From: Neisseria mucosa
GTDB lineage: Bacteria > Pseudomonadota > Gammaproteobacteria > Burkholderiales > Neisseriaceae
Reading direction: 5' to 3'
Length of the DNA stretch: 64,000 bases
Assembly (NCBI RefSeq): GCF_003044445.1
Contig: NZ_POWX01000011.1
Span: 22,045 to 86,044, forward strand
In this document: piece by piece, positions 52,087-61,417 of the stretch
Layout: the number at the start of each line of letters is the position of its first letter
How positions within the stretch are numbered: the first letter of the stretch is position 1
Position numbers and translations under genes: made by a program
The notes under the pieces: generated by a model
Seen by the model: the letters and a program-made list of their open reading frames with translations, nothing else
Told to the model about the DNA's origin: nothing
Databases searched by the model: none

Positions 52087-54567
52087 TTATTGGTGCTTAG
52101 GCAGCTCTTTCAAAGTCAGCGGCTTGATGTACCAAATATCGCGGCAGTAGTCGGCGATGGAACGGTCTGACGAGAAGAAGCCCATATTGGCGATGTTAAT
52201 CAACGCGGATTTACGCCATGCGGCAACATCGCGGTAGTGTTCGTCCGCTTTGTATTGCGTGTCGATGTAGCTGCGGAAATCCGCCATCAGTTGATAGAAA
52301 TCGCCGTAAGGTTGCAGGACGTCGTTATAGCGGTTCGGCTCTTCGGGGGAGAACGTGCCGCTGCTGATTTGGTTGACGACGCGGCGCAGGTCGTGATCGC
52401 GTTCGATGTAGCCCAGCGGGTCGTAGCCGTTGCGGCGAAGTTCTTCCACTTGTTCAACGGTGTTGCCGAAGATAAAGCAGTTGTCCGCGCCGACTTTTTC
52501 CAGAATTTCAACGTTCGCGCCGTCCAGCGTACCCATACAGAGCGCACCATTGAGGGCGAACTTCATGTTGCTGGTGCCGGATGCCTCTGTGCCTGCCAAT
52601 GAGATTTGTTCGTGCAAATCGGCGGCGGGGATGATGATTTGGGCGAGGCTGACGCTGTAATTCGGGATATAGACGACTTTAATCAGGTCGCGGATGCGTT
52701 CGTCGTTGTTGATGGTTTTCGCTACGTCGTTAATCAGGCGGATGATTTTTTTCGCCATGTAGTAGGCGGATGCGGCTTTACCGGCAAAGATGAAGACTCG
52801 TGGCTGCCAGTCGAAATCCGGGTTTTCCAAGATTTTGTTGTAGCGGTCGACGATGTGCATCACATTCAACGCCTGGCGTTTGTATTCGTGGATGCGTTTG
52901 ATTTGAATGTCAAACAACGCATCCGTGTTAACCTTGATGCCCAATTCGGTTTCGATGTATTTGGCGAGGCGTTCTTTGGCGGCTTTTTTCACTGCGCCGA
53001 ATTCTGCCTGCACGCTTGCATCGTCAACTTTTTCGTTGAGCTTGGTCAGATTGTCCAAATGCAGGCGCCAGTCTTGTTCGCCCAAGTGTTTATCGAGGAA
53101 GCGGGTCAACTCGGGGTTGGCGATGTTGATCCAGCGGCGCGGGGTTACGCCGTTGGTCACGTTGGTGAAGCGTTCGGGGAACACTTTGGCAAAGTCGGCG
53201 AAGATGGAAGTGGTCATCAGGTCGGAGTGGATTTTCGCCACGCCGTTGACTTTGTGCGAACCGATGACTGCCAGCCATGCCATGCGGACACGGCGGCCGT
53301 TGTTCTCATCGATGATGGACACGCGGCGGACGAAGTCGTCGTCGAAGTTGCCGATGGCGCGCAGGGCGTTCAAGAAGTAGGCGTTGATTTCAAAGATGAT
53401 GTCCAAATGGCGCGGCAGCAGGCGACCCATCAAATCGACCGGCCAGGTTTCCAAGGCTTCGCTCATCAGGGTGTGGTTGGTGTAAGAGAAAATCTTGCAG
53501 CACATATTCCATGCTTCAGTCCACGCAATGCCTTCTTCGTCAATCAGAATGCGCATCAGCTCGGGAATCGCCAGTACGGGGTGGGTGTCGTTCAAGTGGA
53601 TGGCGACTTTGTCGGCAAGGTTTTTGATGCTGGGGAAACGGCATTTATGGCGTGCCACGATGTCTTGTACGGATGCGGAAACAAGGAAATATTCCTGTTT
53701 CAAGCGCAGTTCGCGACCGCTGTCGGTGGAGTCGTTCGGATAGAGGACGCGCGAGATGTTTTCATCGCTGTTTTGCGCACGGACGGCGGAAGCGTAATCG
53801 CCGCGGTTGAAGTCCGCCAAGTCGAAGCGGTTGCCGGCGTGTGCCGTCCACAGGCGCAACGGGTTGGCGATGTCGCCGCCGTAGCCGGGGATGATTTCAT
53901 CGTACGCCATCGCGGAAATTTCTTCGCTCGGATGCCATTCTTTTTTATCACCCATATTGATGACCTGTCCGCCGAAGCTGACGGCGTATTGTTTGTTCGG
54001 ACGACCGATTTGCCATGCCAAATCCTGGTCGAGCCACAAATCGGGTTTTTCGACTTGCTGCCCGTCCACGATTTCTTGTTTGAACATGCCGTATTGATAG
54101 CGGATGCCGTAGCCCATGGCAGGAATGCGCAAAGTGGCGAGCGAGTCGAGGAAGCAGGCGGCAAGGCGACCCAAACCGCCATTGCCCAAGCCGGGGTCTT
54201 GTTCTTGTTCGCAGACATCGGCGAACTCTTTACCCAATTGTTTGAACGCTTCTTCAAATTCGGCATAAACGCCTTCGTTAATCAAAGCGTTGACGAAGGC
54301 GCGTCCCAACAGGAATTCCATGGAAAGGTAGTAAACCATGCGTTTGCCGTTGTCGATGTGGGCGCGGCGGGTTTGCAGGAAGTCTTCGGCAATCAGGTCG
54401 CGCGCGGCGAGCATGGCGGCGTTGAGCCATTGGTGTTCGGTCGCCTCTTTCGGATCGACGCCCAAAATGAAAATCAATTTATAGACGATGGACTTGCGGA
54501 TGGTTTCGGCATCCGGTTTCGGCATGACGTAATCAAAACCTGAAATGGGTTGTTTTTTCTTAGCCAT
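52087..54567 (-). CDS. glgP: Glycogen/maltodextrin phosphorylase
   Basis: An 826-residue family 35 phosphorylase that releases glucose 1-phosphate from alpha-1,4-glucans. The PLP-lysine region EASGTSNMKFALNGALCMGTLDGANVEI is at about residues 661-688. The N-terminal domain has YYLSMEFLLGRAF and GNGGLGRLAACFLDSLATL, and NVTNGVTPRRW is in the middle. Length is standard. It is downstream of glgX but separated by 318 bases with a CREE. Together the two can degrade an intracellular glucan, in keeping with polysaccharide-forming commensal Neisseria. Confidence 0.96.
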   Translation of the reverse strand: MAKKKQPISGFDYVMPKPDAETIRKSIVYKLIFILGVDPKEATEHQWLNAAMLAARDLIAEDFLQTRRAHIDNGKRMVYYLSMEFLLGRAFVNALINEGVYAEFEEAFKQLGKEFADVCEQEQDPGLGNGGLGRLAACFLDSLATLRIPAMGYGIRYQYGMFKQEIVDGQQVEKPDLWLDQDLAWQIGRPNKQYAVSFGGQVINMGDKKEWHPSEEISAMAYDEIIPGYGGDIANPLRLWTAHAGNRFDLADFNRGDYASAVRAQNSDENISRVLYPNDSTDSGRELRLKQEYFLVSASVQDIVARHKCRFPSIKNLADKVAIHLNDTHPVLAIPELMRILIDEEGIAWTEAWNMCCKIFSYTNHTLMSEALETWPVDLMGRLLPRHLDIIFEINAYFLNALRAIGNFDDDFVRRVSIIDENNGRRVRMAWLAVIGSHKVNGVAKIHSDLMTTSIFADFAKVFPERFTNVTNGVTPRRWINIANPELTRFLDKHLGEQDWRLHLDNLTKLNEKVDDASVQAEFGAVKKAAKERLAKYIETELGIKVNTDALFDIQIKRIHEYKRQALNVMHIVDRYNKILENPDFDWQPRVFIFAGKAASAYYMAKKIIRLINDVAKTINNDERIRDLIKVVYIPNYSVSLAQIIIPAADLHEQISLAGTEASGTSNMKFALNGALCMGTLDGANVEILEKVGADNCFIFGNTVEQVEELRRNGYDPLGYIERDHDLRRVVNQISSGTFSPEEPNRYNDVLQPYGDFYQLMADFRSYIDTQYKADEHYRDVAAWRKSALINIANMGFFSSDRSIADYCRDIWYIKPLTLKELPKHQ

Positions 54568-54885
54568 GATAGCCTTTCTCTGTTGAGGATGGGGTGATGA
54601 AGCGGGGAATTTATCGGTTTGTATAGTGGATTAACTTTAAACCAGGACGGCGTTACCTCGCCTTGCCGTACTATCTGTACTGTCTGCGGCTTCGTCGCCT
54701 TGTCCTGATTTAAATTTAATCCACTATATCTTCTGACGGTCTGAGGTCGTCTGAAAAACAAAATGCCTTTATTTTCCGTCAAGCAAAGTCAATCAAGTAA
54801 ATTTATTACTAATCTTCAGCATTATAACTGAGACAGCATGAATAACAGGGTTTTCATTTAAAAACATATCACTAACTAAAAAATA
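54568..54885. other. Gap between glgX and glgP
   Basis: 318 bases containing the CREE at 54622-54728, a DUS near 54743 and an AT-rich tail. No terminator-grade hairpin was seen apart from the CREE itself, so read-through from glgX is possible. Confidence 0.5.
54622..54728. repeat. Correia repeat enclosed element, 107 bp
   Basis: Intact short CREE located 54 bases upstream of the glgP start, inside the glgX-glgP gap. It could act as a promoter for glgP or as an RNase III processing site in a glgX-glgP transcript. Confidence 0.95.
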
Positions 54886-56886
54886 TTACTTATCCGGCGA
54901 TGCGTTTGTACGATGCAAAACCCAAATACCCATATGTTCGACTGTCAGTTTGCCGTCTTGATTATAATTAAACTTCTCAGATGGTACGCAAGAAAGCTGC
55001 CAACTTCCTTGAGGCAGGTTAAATAACTGTCGGCTACGTTTGGCGTTGACCAACAGTAGCCACTCATCGTCCAGCATAATTTGCATGGCTTTTGCGCCGC
55101 GATTGTGCCAACAAATCTCGCTCATCGGTTCGCCTTCTGCATTGAGCCAGCCGACACGCTCTTTTTCCCACCAGACGTCATCACCCAGTAATTTAATTTC
55201 TTGACGCAGGCGGATTAAATCGCGCGTATAGTTTTGCAACGCTTCATCTGCCTGATGCCAATCCAGCCAAGTAATCGGATTGTCCTGACAATAGCTGTTG
55301 TTGTTGCCCTGTTGGCTGTTGCCGAACTCATCGCCCGCCAGCAGCATAGGCGTACCGTTGGCAAGGAACAGCGAGGCAAGCAAGGCTTTGGCGGTGTAGG
55401 AGCGGTCTTCTAAAACCGCCGCATCTTCGGTTTCGCCCTCGATGCCGTGGTTGTAACTGATGTTTTCGTTATGCCCGTCGCGGTTGTCTTCGCCGTTGGC
55501 GTGGTTGTGTTTTTCGTTGTAGCTGACCAAATCGCGCAGCGTAAAACCGTCGTGTGCGGTGATGAAATTGATACTGGCGGAAGGATGGCGGCCGCTGTGG
55601 TTGAAAATATCAGACGACCCCGCCAGACGTTCGGCAAACGCGCCCAAATTGCCGCTTTCCCACACCCAAAACGCGCGCATATCGTCGCGGAAACGTCCGT
55701 TCCACTCGGCAAAAGGCTGCGGGAAATTGCCCAAGTGATAGCCGCCTTCGCCGATGTCCCACGCCTCGACAATCAGTTTGCAGCGTGCCAACACGGGGTC
55801 TTGGTACACCACCTGAAAAAAGCGTCCGTAAGCCTGAAAATCGGGTTCCCGCCCCAATACCGTTCCCAAGTCGAAGCGGAAACCGTCCACATGAAACGTT
55901 TCCGCCCAATAGCGCAGGCTGTCCGCCGCCCAACGGGTTACGTCGCGGCGGACGATGTTCAACGTATTGCCGCAACCCGACCAGTTTTCATAGCTGCCGT
56001 CGGGCTTCAGCCAATACCACAAAGCATTGTCTATGCCGCGCTGGCAAAGCATCGGGCCTTTTTCGTCCTGCTCGGCGGTATGGTTGTACACAACATCCAA
56101 AATCACTTCCAAACCTGCTTGATGCAAGGCTTTGACCGCCTGCTTCAACTCTTCCGCTGCGCATTCGGCATCGGCGGCATAAGACGGCTCGACGGCAAAA
56201 TGGGAATAAGTGTTGTAGCCCCAATAATTGCTCAAGCCCATTTTTTGCAGGTGGTATTCGTCCAAATGCTGGTGTACCGGCAGCAGCTCGACGGCGGTAA
56301 CGCCCAAAGTTTTCAAATAATCAATCACGCGCGGATCGGTCAGCGCTTGATACGTTCCCGCGTGTTCCAAATCGGGGAATTGCTTGGTAAAGCCTTTCAC
56401 ATGGGCTTCGTACACTATCGTCCTGCCCCACGGATGGTTCGGGCGGCGGTCGTCGCCCCAATCGAAATCATCGTCGCCCACCACCACGCTTTTGGGTGCC
56501 ACCGCCGCATTGTCCCGCCCGTCTTCCGGACGAAACCATGCCATTTCCTCATCATCCCGATAACTCGGTTTGCCGTCGATTTTTTTGGAATACGGGTCAA
56601 TCAACAATTTATTCGGATTGAAACACGAGCCGCCCGGCGCATCAGCGCGTCCGTAAACACGAAAACCATACCGCTGCCCTGCCCCGACCTCCGGCACAAA
56701 GCCGTAAAACACCGACCCGCGCCGCGAAGGCATTTCCAAACGGGTTTCCCCTCCCTTGTCAAAGAGGCACAGCTCAACTTTTTCGGCATGGATGGAAAAC
56801 AGCGCAAAATTCGCCCCTTCCTCAGTCAGCGACACGCCCATCGGATAAGGCGCACCTTCTTCAATGCGCCATGGTTTGGTTTTCAT
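54886..56886 (-). CDS. glgX: Glycogen debranching enzyme GlgX
   Basis: A 666-residue GH13 debranching enzyme that hydrolyses alpha-1,6 branches of phosphorylase-trimmed glucan. The N-terminal CBM48-type domain (GVSLTEEGANFALFSIHAEKVELCLFD) precedes the catalytic barrel, with the nucleophile Asp in DGFRFDLGTVLG near residue 338, the acid in LIVEAWDIGEGGY and the transition-state stabiliser region INFITAHDGFTLRDLVSYNEKHNHANGE. ATG 56886 (MKTKPWRIEEG) is chosen because it has AGGA upstream and starts the conserved region; the frame from 56964 adds 26 unconserved residues. Confidence 0.95.
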   Translation of the reverse strand: MKTKPWRIEEGAPYPMGVSLTEEGANFALFSIHAEKVELCLFDKGGETRLEMPSRRGSVFYGFVPEVGAGQRYGFRVYGRADAPGGSCFNPNKLLIDPYSKKIDGKPSYRDDEEMAWFRPEDGRDNAAVAPKSVVVGDDDFDWGDDRRPNHPWGRTIVYEAHVKGFTKQFPDLEHAGTYQALTDPRVIDYLKTLGVTAVELLPVHQHLDEYHLQKMGLSNYWGYNTYSHFAVEPSYAADAECAAEELKQAVKALHQAGLEVILDVVYNHTAEQDEKGPMLCQRGIDNALWYWLKPDGSYENWSGCGNTLNIVRRDVTRWAADSLRYWAETFHVDGFRFDLGTVLGREPDFQAYGRFFQVVYQDPVLARCKLIVEAWDIGEGGYHLGNFPQPFAEWNGRFRDDMRAFWVWESGNLGAFAERLAGSSDIFNHSGRHPSASINFITAHDGFTLRDLVSYNEKHNHANGEDNRDGHNENISYNHGIEGETEDAAVLEDRSYTAKALLASLFLANGTPMLLAGDEFGNSQQGNNNSYCQDNPITWLDWHQADEALQNYTRDLIRLRQEIKLLGDDVWWEKERVGWLNAEGEPMSEICWHNRGAKAMQIMLDDEWLLLVNAKRSRQLFNLPQGSWQLSCVPSEKFNYNQDGKLTVEHMGIWVLHRTNASPDK

Positions 56887-56971
56887 TTTGTTTGTCCTGA
56901 TTTGATGGAAACGCGTTTGGCGGCGTTTCCGGATATGCGTTCTTTTTATAGTGGTGATACTCAAGTTGAAA

Positions 56972-57014
56972 GAGGTCGTCTGAAAAACGAAATCCCGTTT
57001 TCAGACGACCTCTT
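56972..57014. terminator. Inverted-DUS terminator of the HlyD-type gene
   Basis: Paired DUS with T-rich flank between the HlyD-family gene (stop at 57066) and glgX. An isolated TATAGTGG at 56947 resembles a CREE tip but has no partner. Confidence 0.7.
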
Positions 57015-57065
57015 TTAGCCATAAACCTTTGTTTTCATATCAAGGCCGTCCGAATCCGTCAGATG

Positions 57066-58121
57066 CTAATTCGGCAACCTCACCGCCAGCTCGGCGGGCC
57101 ATGCCCCTTTGTCGTCGGTTTTCACAAAACCGTTGCCCGTCAACCCGCCTTTCAGCAGACGGTTGTATTTCACCGCCGTCTCGCGCGGCACTTGCAATTT
57201 CACTTTAAACATCAGCTTCGCGCGTTCATCGACCGTTTCCACCGACTTAGGCGTAAATTGCGCGTCCGTCGCGATAAATTTGATTTTGGCGGGGAACACC
57301 GCATCAATGCCGTCCAAACGGATACGCGCCTCATCATTGACTTTCAGACGACTTATGCTGTCGGTCGGCAGAAAAATATTCATCGAAACATCGGCAGGAT
57401 CAAGCAGGCTGACCACTTTCGAACCCGCCGCGACCACGTTGCCCGCTTCCGCAATGGTGTATTCCACCCTGCCGGCTATCGGCGCGCGGATATTCATATC
57501 ATCGTTGGCGGATGTGGCCGATTTGACTGCCGCCCTCGCCTGTTCCACACCGGCGCGCGCTTCCGCTTGCGCGGCGGCACTTTGCGCTACCGTCGCCCGC
57601 GCTTCGTCCCGCGCCGCTTCGGCTGCTTTGACCGCCGCAACAGCACGCTCATAATCCGCCTGACGCTTGGTGACTTCCGATTGCGACACCAGCTGGTCGG
57701 CAAGCAATTTGCGCGCATTGTCCAGCTCCATTTTCGCCACGCGCAGCTGCTGCCTGTTCGCGTCCACATTTGCCTGCGCGCGCGCAACCGTCTGTTTCAT
57801 CTGCGCTTCGGCAGCTTTGGCGCGACCGACCGCCTCTTCTTGCCGCAATTCCGCCGCCCGCGCTTCTTCCAAACGGCTGTTGCTGGTTTCAGACGACAGT
57901 TCCGCCAGAATATCGCCCTCTTTCACAACTCCGCCCTCTTCCACCAATACCGCCTTCACCCGCCCCGGATACAGGCTGGCGACATCGATGCGGTTCAATT
58001 CCAGCCGCCCGTTGGATTGTGCGATCCATGCAGGCAAGGTTTCTTTTTGGTTTTGAAGGACATACCACACACCGCCCGCAACCAGCGCGACGGCAAGAGA
58101 AGCAATAACAGCTTTTTTCAT
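57066..58121 (-). CDS. HlyD/YbhG-type membrane fusion protein
   Basis: A 351-residue periplasmic adaptor. An N-terminal anchor (KKAVIASLAVALVAGGVWYVL) is followed by a lipoyl half-motif (SLYPGRVKAVLVEEGGVVKEGDILAELSS), a long alpha-helical hairpin rich in A, E, R and Q (about residues 75-205), and the second lipoyl half (MNIRAPIAGRVEYTIAEAGNVVAAGSKV). Such proteins link an inner-membrane transporter to an outer-membrane channel. The YbhG relatives normally precede ABC ATPase and permease genes, but here glgX follows. A TetR regulator lies 20 bases upstream in the same direction. Confidence 0.87.
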   Translation of the reverse strand: MKKAVIASLAVALVAGGVWYVLQNQKETLPAWIAQSNGRLELNRIDVASLYPGRVKAVLVEEGGVVKEGDILAELSSETSNSRLEEARAAELRQEEAVGRAKAAEAQMKQTVARAQANVDANRQQLRVAKMELDNARKLLADQLVSQSEVTKRQADYERAVAAVKAAEAARDEARATVAQSAAAQAEARAGVEQARAAVKSATSANDDMNIRAPIAGRVEYTIAEAGNVVAAGSKVVSLLDPADVSMNIFLPTDSISRLKVNDEARIRLDGIDAVFPAKIKFIATDAQFTPKSVETVDERAKLMFKVKLQVPRETAVKYNRLLKGGLTGNGFVKTDDKGAWPAELAVRLPN

Positions 58122-58141
58122 GTTGCGTTACACCTTAATCG

Positions 58142-58813
58142 TCAAAACGGGCGCGCCTTAGAGCGGTATTGCGGAAACAGCGCGGCAAACGCCCAATCTA
58201 TCCTTTGGTGGATGGACGAATCGGTCAGCAAATCCTCATGCCGCCCGTTCATCTCATCGGTCAGTATCCCCAGCATCCGATAACGCGTGTTCATAATCAT
58301 CGGCGAGATAACCGCACCGTTGAGAAACTCAAACTGGTTCAACAATTCCAATTGCGACACATCTTCCCTGCCGTTGCACGCTTTAATATGCCGAATCATC
58401 CCATAGGCAAGCATCTTATGCTGCTTTTTCAACGCCTTGGTAATCAAATCCACGCCCTCTTCGCTGTCCAGCAGCATCCTGTGTATCCACGCCAAATGCT
58501 CGCGTATCGTTACCGCCAGCCGCCAGACAATCTGATACAGCCGCTCCGTATCTTCGATATTTTGGGCAAAATCGAACGACACCCGCCCCAAAGCCCGATT
58601 GCTGTACTCGATCAACATTGCCTTCACAAATTCGTCTTTATCAGCAAACATCCTGTTGAACGTTTCCAAATTCGAATTTAAATGCTCCGCAATCGCCTGC
58701 TCCGACAGCCGCTTGTAGCCGCATCGGGGATAAAAATGAATGCCTGCGGAAATAAATTGCGCACTGGTCACACCGTCCATTATCTTCACCTCATCTGCCT
58801 GTATTGTTGTCAT
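58142..58813 (-). CDS. TetR-family transcriptional regulator
   Basis: About 223 residues. The N-terminal helix-turn-helix region reads YKRLSEQAIAEHLNSNLETFNRMFADKDEFVKAM, a TetR pattern with the usual HxN-x-F-x-F-K/D-E spacing. The C-terminal part is helical and ligand-binding. ATG 58813 is preferred; the frame can also be read from TTG 58828, and neither has a strong ribosome site. It is the first gene of a two-gene unit with the HlyD protein and probably represses it in response to a small molecule. The layout resembles the CecR/YbhG region of E. coli. Confidence 0.8.
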   Translation of the reverse strand: MTTIQADEVKIMDGVTSAQFISAGIHFYPRCGYKRLSEQAIAEHLNSNLETFNRMFADKDEFVKAMLIEYSNRALGRVSFDFAQNIEDTERLYQIVWRLAVTIREHLAWIHRMLLDSEEGVDLITKALKKQHKMLAYGMIRHIKACNGREDVSQLELLNQFEFLNGAVISPMIMNTRYRMLGILTDEMNGRHEDLLTDSSIHQRIDWAFAALFPQYRSKARPF

Positions 58814-59223
58814 AGGACAAATATCCAAGACTCAAATGAAACAAAAATCTTCTGAAATATCAAGCTGTCTGCGGACGCTGCCGTCAACCGTCAACGCATC
58901 ATCCGAACCCTGCCCGATATAAATGCCAACCTACTCTTATTTTATAAAGCACGCAAAACGCCCCGACTCAATCATCCTGTCTGTTTTTTTATTTCACTAT
59001 ATAACAAACTGCCCCCGCCTTCAATGCAGCCAACCTCTCAATCATCATTAAAATCCGATAGTTAAATCTGATTTAAGAGGATATGGCTCGTCTGAAAAAA
59101 CGGTTTCAAGCGATTTAAAGGCAAGCACCAAAATAAATAAACGCCTTATCAATATCTGAATGTTTGGAAGTAGCTATAAAAAATCGTCTGAAAACTGACT
59201 TCCCGTTTTCAGACGACCTTTGC
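58814..59223. other. Gap between the TetR gene and trpD
   Basis: 410 bases of mostly AT-rich sequence. It holds the TetR promoter region and the DUS hairpin at 59181-59222. No gene, CREE or clear operator dyad was found. Confidence 0.5.
59181..59222. terminator. Inverted-DUS terminator of trpD
   Basis: Left arm AATCGTCTGAAAAC (one change from the DUS) and right arm GTTTTCAGACGACC, ending at the trpD stop. Confidence 0.7.
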
Positions 59224-60258
59224 TTACTCTTTGGCAAATTGCTGCGTAAAGCGGATAAATTCTTCTTTTTTCGCTTTTGCCTTACCCGAATCGATGGCTG
59301 CTTCGGCGGCTTTGACACCGTCCGCCAACGAAGGTACGACATTGCCGGCATAAAGCGCGGCGGCGGTGTTGAGCAGGACGATGTCGCGTGCCGCGCCATG
59401 TTTGCCGCTCAACACTTCATCCATTTTCTCCAACGATTCTTGCGCGTTGGCGACTTTGATTTCGTCCAAATCGCGGCGAATTTCAATGCCGAAATCGGCG
59501 GGGCTGATGTCGTATTCGCGGATTTCTCCGTCTTTCAGCTCGGCAACGCGGGTTTTGCCGGTCAGCGTGATTTCGTCCAAACCTCCTTCACCGCACACGA
59601 CCAAAACATGCTTGGAGCCAAGCTGTTTCAATACGCGCGACAGGATGCCGCACAAGTCGATGTGGAACACGCCCAAGAGCTGGTTCGGCGCACCGGCAGG
59701 GTTGGTCAGCGGGCCCAAGATATTGAAAATACTTCTAAACCCGAGCGAACGGCGCACGGGCGCGACGTGGCGCATCGCGCTATGGTGGTTTTGGGCAAAC
59801 ATAAAGCCCAAACCTGTTTGACGGATGCTTTCGGCAACTTGCTCGGGCGTAATGTTCAACACCGCGCCCATCTGCTCCATCACGTCCGCCGCGCCACTGG
59901 ACGAAGAAACGGAACGCCCGCCGTGTTTGGCGACTTTCGCACCTGCCGCCGCCGCGACAAACATGGAAGTCGTGGAAATATTGAAGGTTTTTGCGCCGTC
60001 TCCGCCCGTACCGACAATATCGACGAGGTCGTCTGAATTTTCCAGCGGCACTTTGACGGCAAATTCGCGCATGACAGCGGCTGCGGCGGTGATTTCCGAT
60101 ACGGTTTCAACTTTAATCCGCAGGCCGGTCAGAATGGCGGCGATTTGTTCGGGCGGCACCTGCCCGCTCATAATCTGGCGCATCAGGTCGGTCATTTCAT
60201 CGTAAAACAATTCATTGTTGCTGATTAATCGTTCAATGGCTTGTTGCGGTGTAATCAT
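59224..60258 (-). CDS. trpD: Anthranilate phosphoribosyltransferase
   Basis: A 344-residue TrpD that joins anthranilate to PRPP, the second step of tryptophan synthesis. DIVGTGGDGAKTFNIST binds PRPP near residue 81, KHGGRSVSSSSGAADVMEQMG follows, and FAQNHHSAMRHVAPVRRSLGFRSIFNILGPLTNP is the anthranilate-binding stretch. It is the last gene of a unit beginning with a 111-residue protein and trpG; a DUS hairpin sits in the 67-base gap to trpG. trpE is not in the window. Confidence 0.96.
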   Translation of the reverse strand: MITPQQAIERLISNNELFYDEMTDLMRQIMSGQVPPEQIAAILTGLRIKVETVSEITAAAAVMREFAVKVPLENSDDLVDIVGTGGDGAKTFNISTTSMFVAAAAGAKVAKHGGRSVSSSSGAADVMEQMGAVLNITPEQVAESIRQTGLGFMFAQNHHSAMRHVAPVRRSLGFRSIFNILGPLTNPAGAPNQLLGVFHIDLCGILSRVLKQLGSKHVLVVCGEGGLDEITLTGKTRVAELKDGEIREYDISPADFGIEIRRDLDEIKVANAQESLEKMDEVLSGKHGAARDIVLLNTAAALYAGNVVPSLADGVKAAEAAIDSGKAKAKKEEFIRFTQQFAKE

Positions 60259-60289
60259 GGTTCAATCCTTTTTACGGGTATTTTTACGT

Positions 60290-60323
60290 CAAACGTCGTC
60301 TGAAAATTTTCAGACGACGTTTG
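60290..60323. terminator. Inverted DUS-like hairpin between trpG and trpD
   Basis: AAACGTCGTCTGAAAA and its complement with no loop. The base before GTCGTC is C instead of G, so it is a DUS variant. It could reduce transcription from trpG into trpD. Confidence 0.65.
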
Positions 60324-60325
60324 GT

Positions 60326-60916
60326 TTAAGCGGCGGACGCTTGGAAGTCTTTAAATTCTTCCAAAAAGTTTTTCAACATATCGTGTCCGTGTTCGGTCAA
60401 AAGGGCTTCGGGGTGGAACTGCACGCCTTCGATGGCGTATTCCTTATGCCGCACGCCCATGATTTCCTGATCTTCCGTCCATGCGGTGACTTCCAGACAA
60501 TCGGGCAGCGTATCGCGGGCGATGACAAGGCTGTGATAACGCGTGCAGGTAACGGGATCGGGCAAATCTTTGAACATGCCTTTGTTCAAATGGAACACAG
60601 GCGAAACTTTGCCGTGCATCATCGTTTTTGCCCGCACCACATCGCCGCCGAACGCTTCGCCTATCGTCTGATGTCCGAGGCACACGCCCATAATCGGCAG
60701 CTTGCCGGCGAAATGGCGCATGGCAGCGACGGAAATGCCCGCTTCTTTCGGCGAACAAGGACCCGGCCCGATAACGAGATATTGCGGTTTCAAAGCTTCG
60801 ATTTCTTCGAGCGTGATATCGTCGTTGCGGCGGACGACGACTTCCTGACCGAGTTCGGCGAAATATTGGACGATGTTGTAGGTGAAACTGTCATAATTAT
60901 CAATGAACAAAAGCAT
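60326..60916 (-). CDS. trpG: Anthranilate synthase glutamine amidotransferase subunit
   Basis: A 196-residue class I glutamine amidotransferase that supplies ammonia to TrpE (and possibly to PabB, as such subunits are often shared). The oxyanion strand IGPGPCSPKEAG, the nucleophile in MGVCLGHQTIGEAFG near residue 79 and the His-Glu pair in GVQFHPEALLTEHG are all present. LLFIDNYDSFTYNIVQYF is the usual N-terminus. It follows the 111-residue gene by 15 bases. Confidence 0.95.
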   Translation of the reverse strand: MLLFIDNYDSFTYNIVQYFAELGQEVVVRRNDDITLEEIEALKPQYLVIGPGPCSPKEAGISVAAMRHFAGKLPIMGVCLGHQTIGEAFGGDVVRAKTMMHGKVSPVFHLNKGMFKDLPDPVTCTRYHSLVIARDTLPDCLEVTAWTEDQEIMGVRHKEYAIEGVQFHPEALLTEHGHDMLKNFLEEFKDFQASAA

Positions 60917-60931
60917 GAGTATGCGGCCTTT

Positions 60932-61267
60932 TTAGGGTTGTTTGACGGCAGCGATGTTTTCAGGCGAATTGATAAACGCCCACATCTGCTCTTCGGTTCG
61001 GAAAACGCCGTTACGGACGATATAATGCAGCGGATGCTTAATCAGCGCATCTGCTTTGCGGACAAATACACGCATATTGCTGCTGTTTGCTGCCATTTCC
61101 AACACTTTGGCGGCAAAGGCGGGGCGGTGCAACTTGTCGTGCATCAGCGGATGACGGGCGATGTATTCGTTCAGAGGCTTGCCGCTGCTGTGGAAATCCG
61201 TGTGCAGCGGGTCGAGGAATACAATAAAAAAAGGCATCTTGCCCAAATAATCGTCTGCATCGTTCAT
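60932..61267 (-). CDS. Conserved small protein upstream of trpG, unknown function
   Basis: A 111-residue soluble-looking protein (MNDADDYLGKMPFFIVFLDP). It contains the aromatic and basic stretch FVRKADALIKHPLHYIVRNGVFRTEEQMWAFINSPENI. No signal peptide or transmembrane segment of full length, and no motif I recognise. It precedes trpG by 15 bases in the same direction, so it is likely co-transcribed with trpG and trpD, but there is no evidence of a role in tryptophan synthesis. Confidence 0.7.
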   Translation of the reverse strand: MNDADDYLGKMPFFIVFLDPLHTDFHSSGKPLNEYIARHPLMHDKLHRPAFAAKVLEMAANSSNMRVFVRKADALIKHPLHYIVRNGVFRTEEQMWAFINSPENIAAVKQP

Positions 61268-61350
61268 AAGCGTTTCGGACGGAATATTTATATCGACATA
61301 ATAGCACAGTTAACCGCGATACTCGGAAAGCTGCGCCTGCCCCTCCGATT

Positions 61351-61399
61351 GAAAGGTCGTCTGAAAATAAACGAAACGGTTTTTCAGACGACCTTTTTA
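61351..61399. terminator. Inverted-DUS terminator of the third DUF4124-like gene
   Basis: Paired DUS with A and T runs, 19 bases past the stop at 61418. Confidence 0.75.
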
Positions 61400-61417
61400 T
61401 TGACATCTTTTTCTCTA

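Noticed and set aside
52606..54543. 645-codon plus-strand ORF opposite glgP
   Set aside because: Long antisense frame created by codon bias of glgP, which is certain by its PLP and phosphorylase motifs.
56947..56954. TATAGTGG as a CREE end
   Set aside because: Isolated eight-base match without the second end or any core.
55447..57018. 523-codon plus-strand ORF opposite glgX
   Set aside because: Antisense shadow of a certain GH13 gene, running through a DUS at its end.
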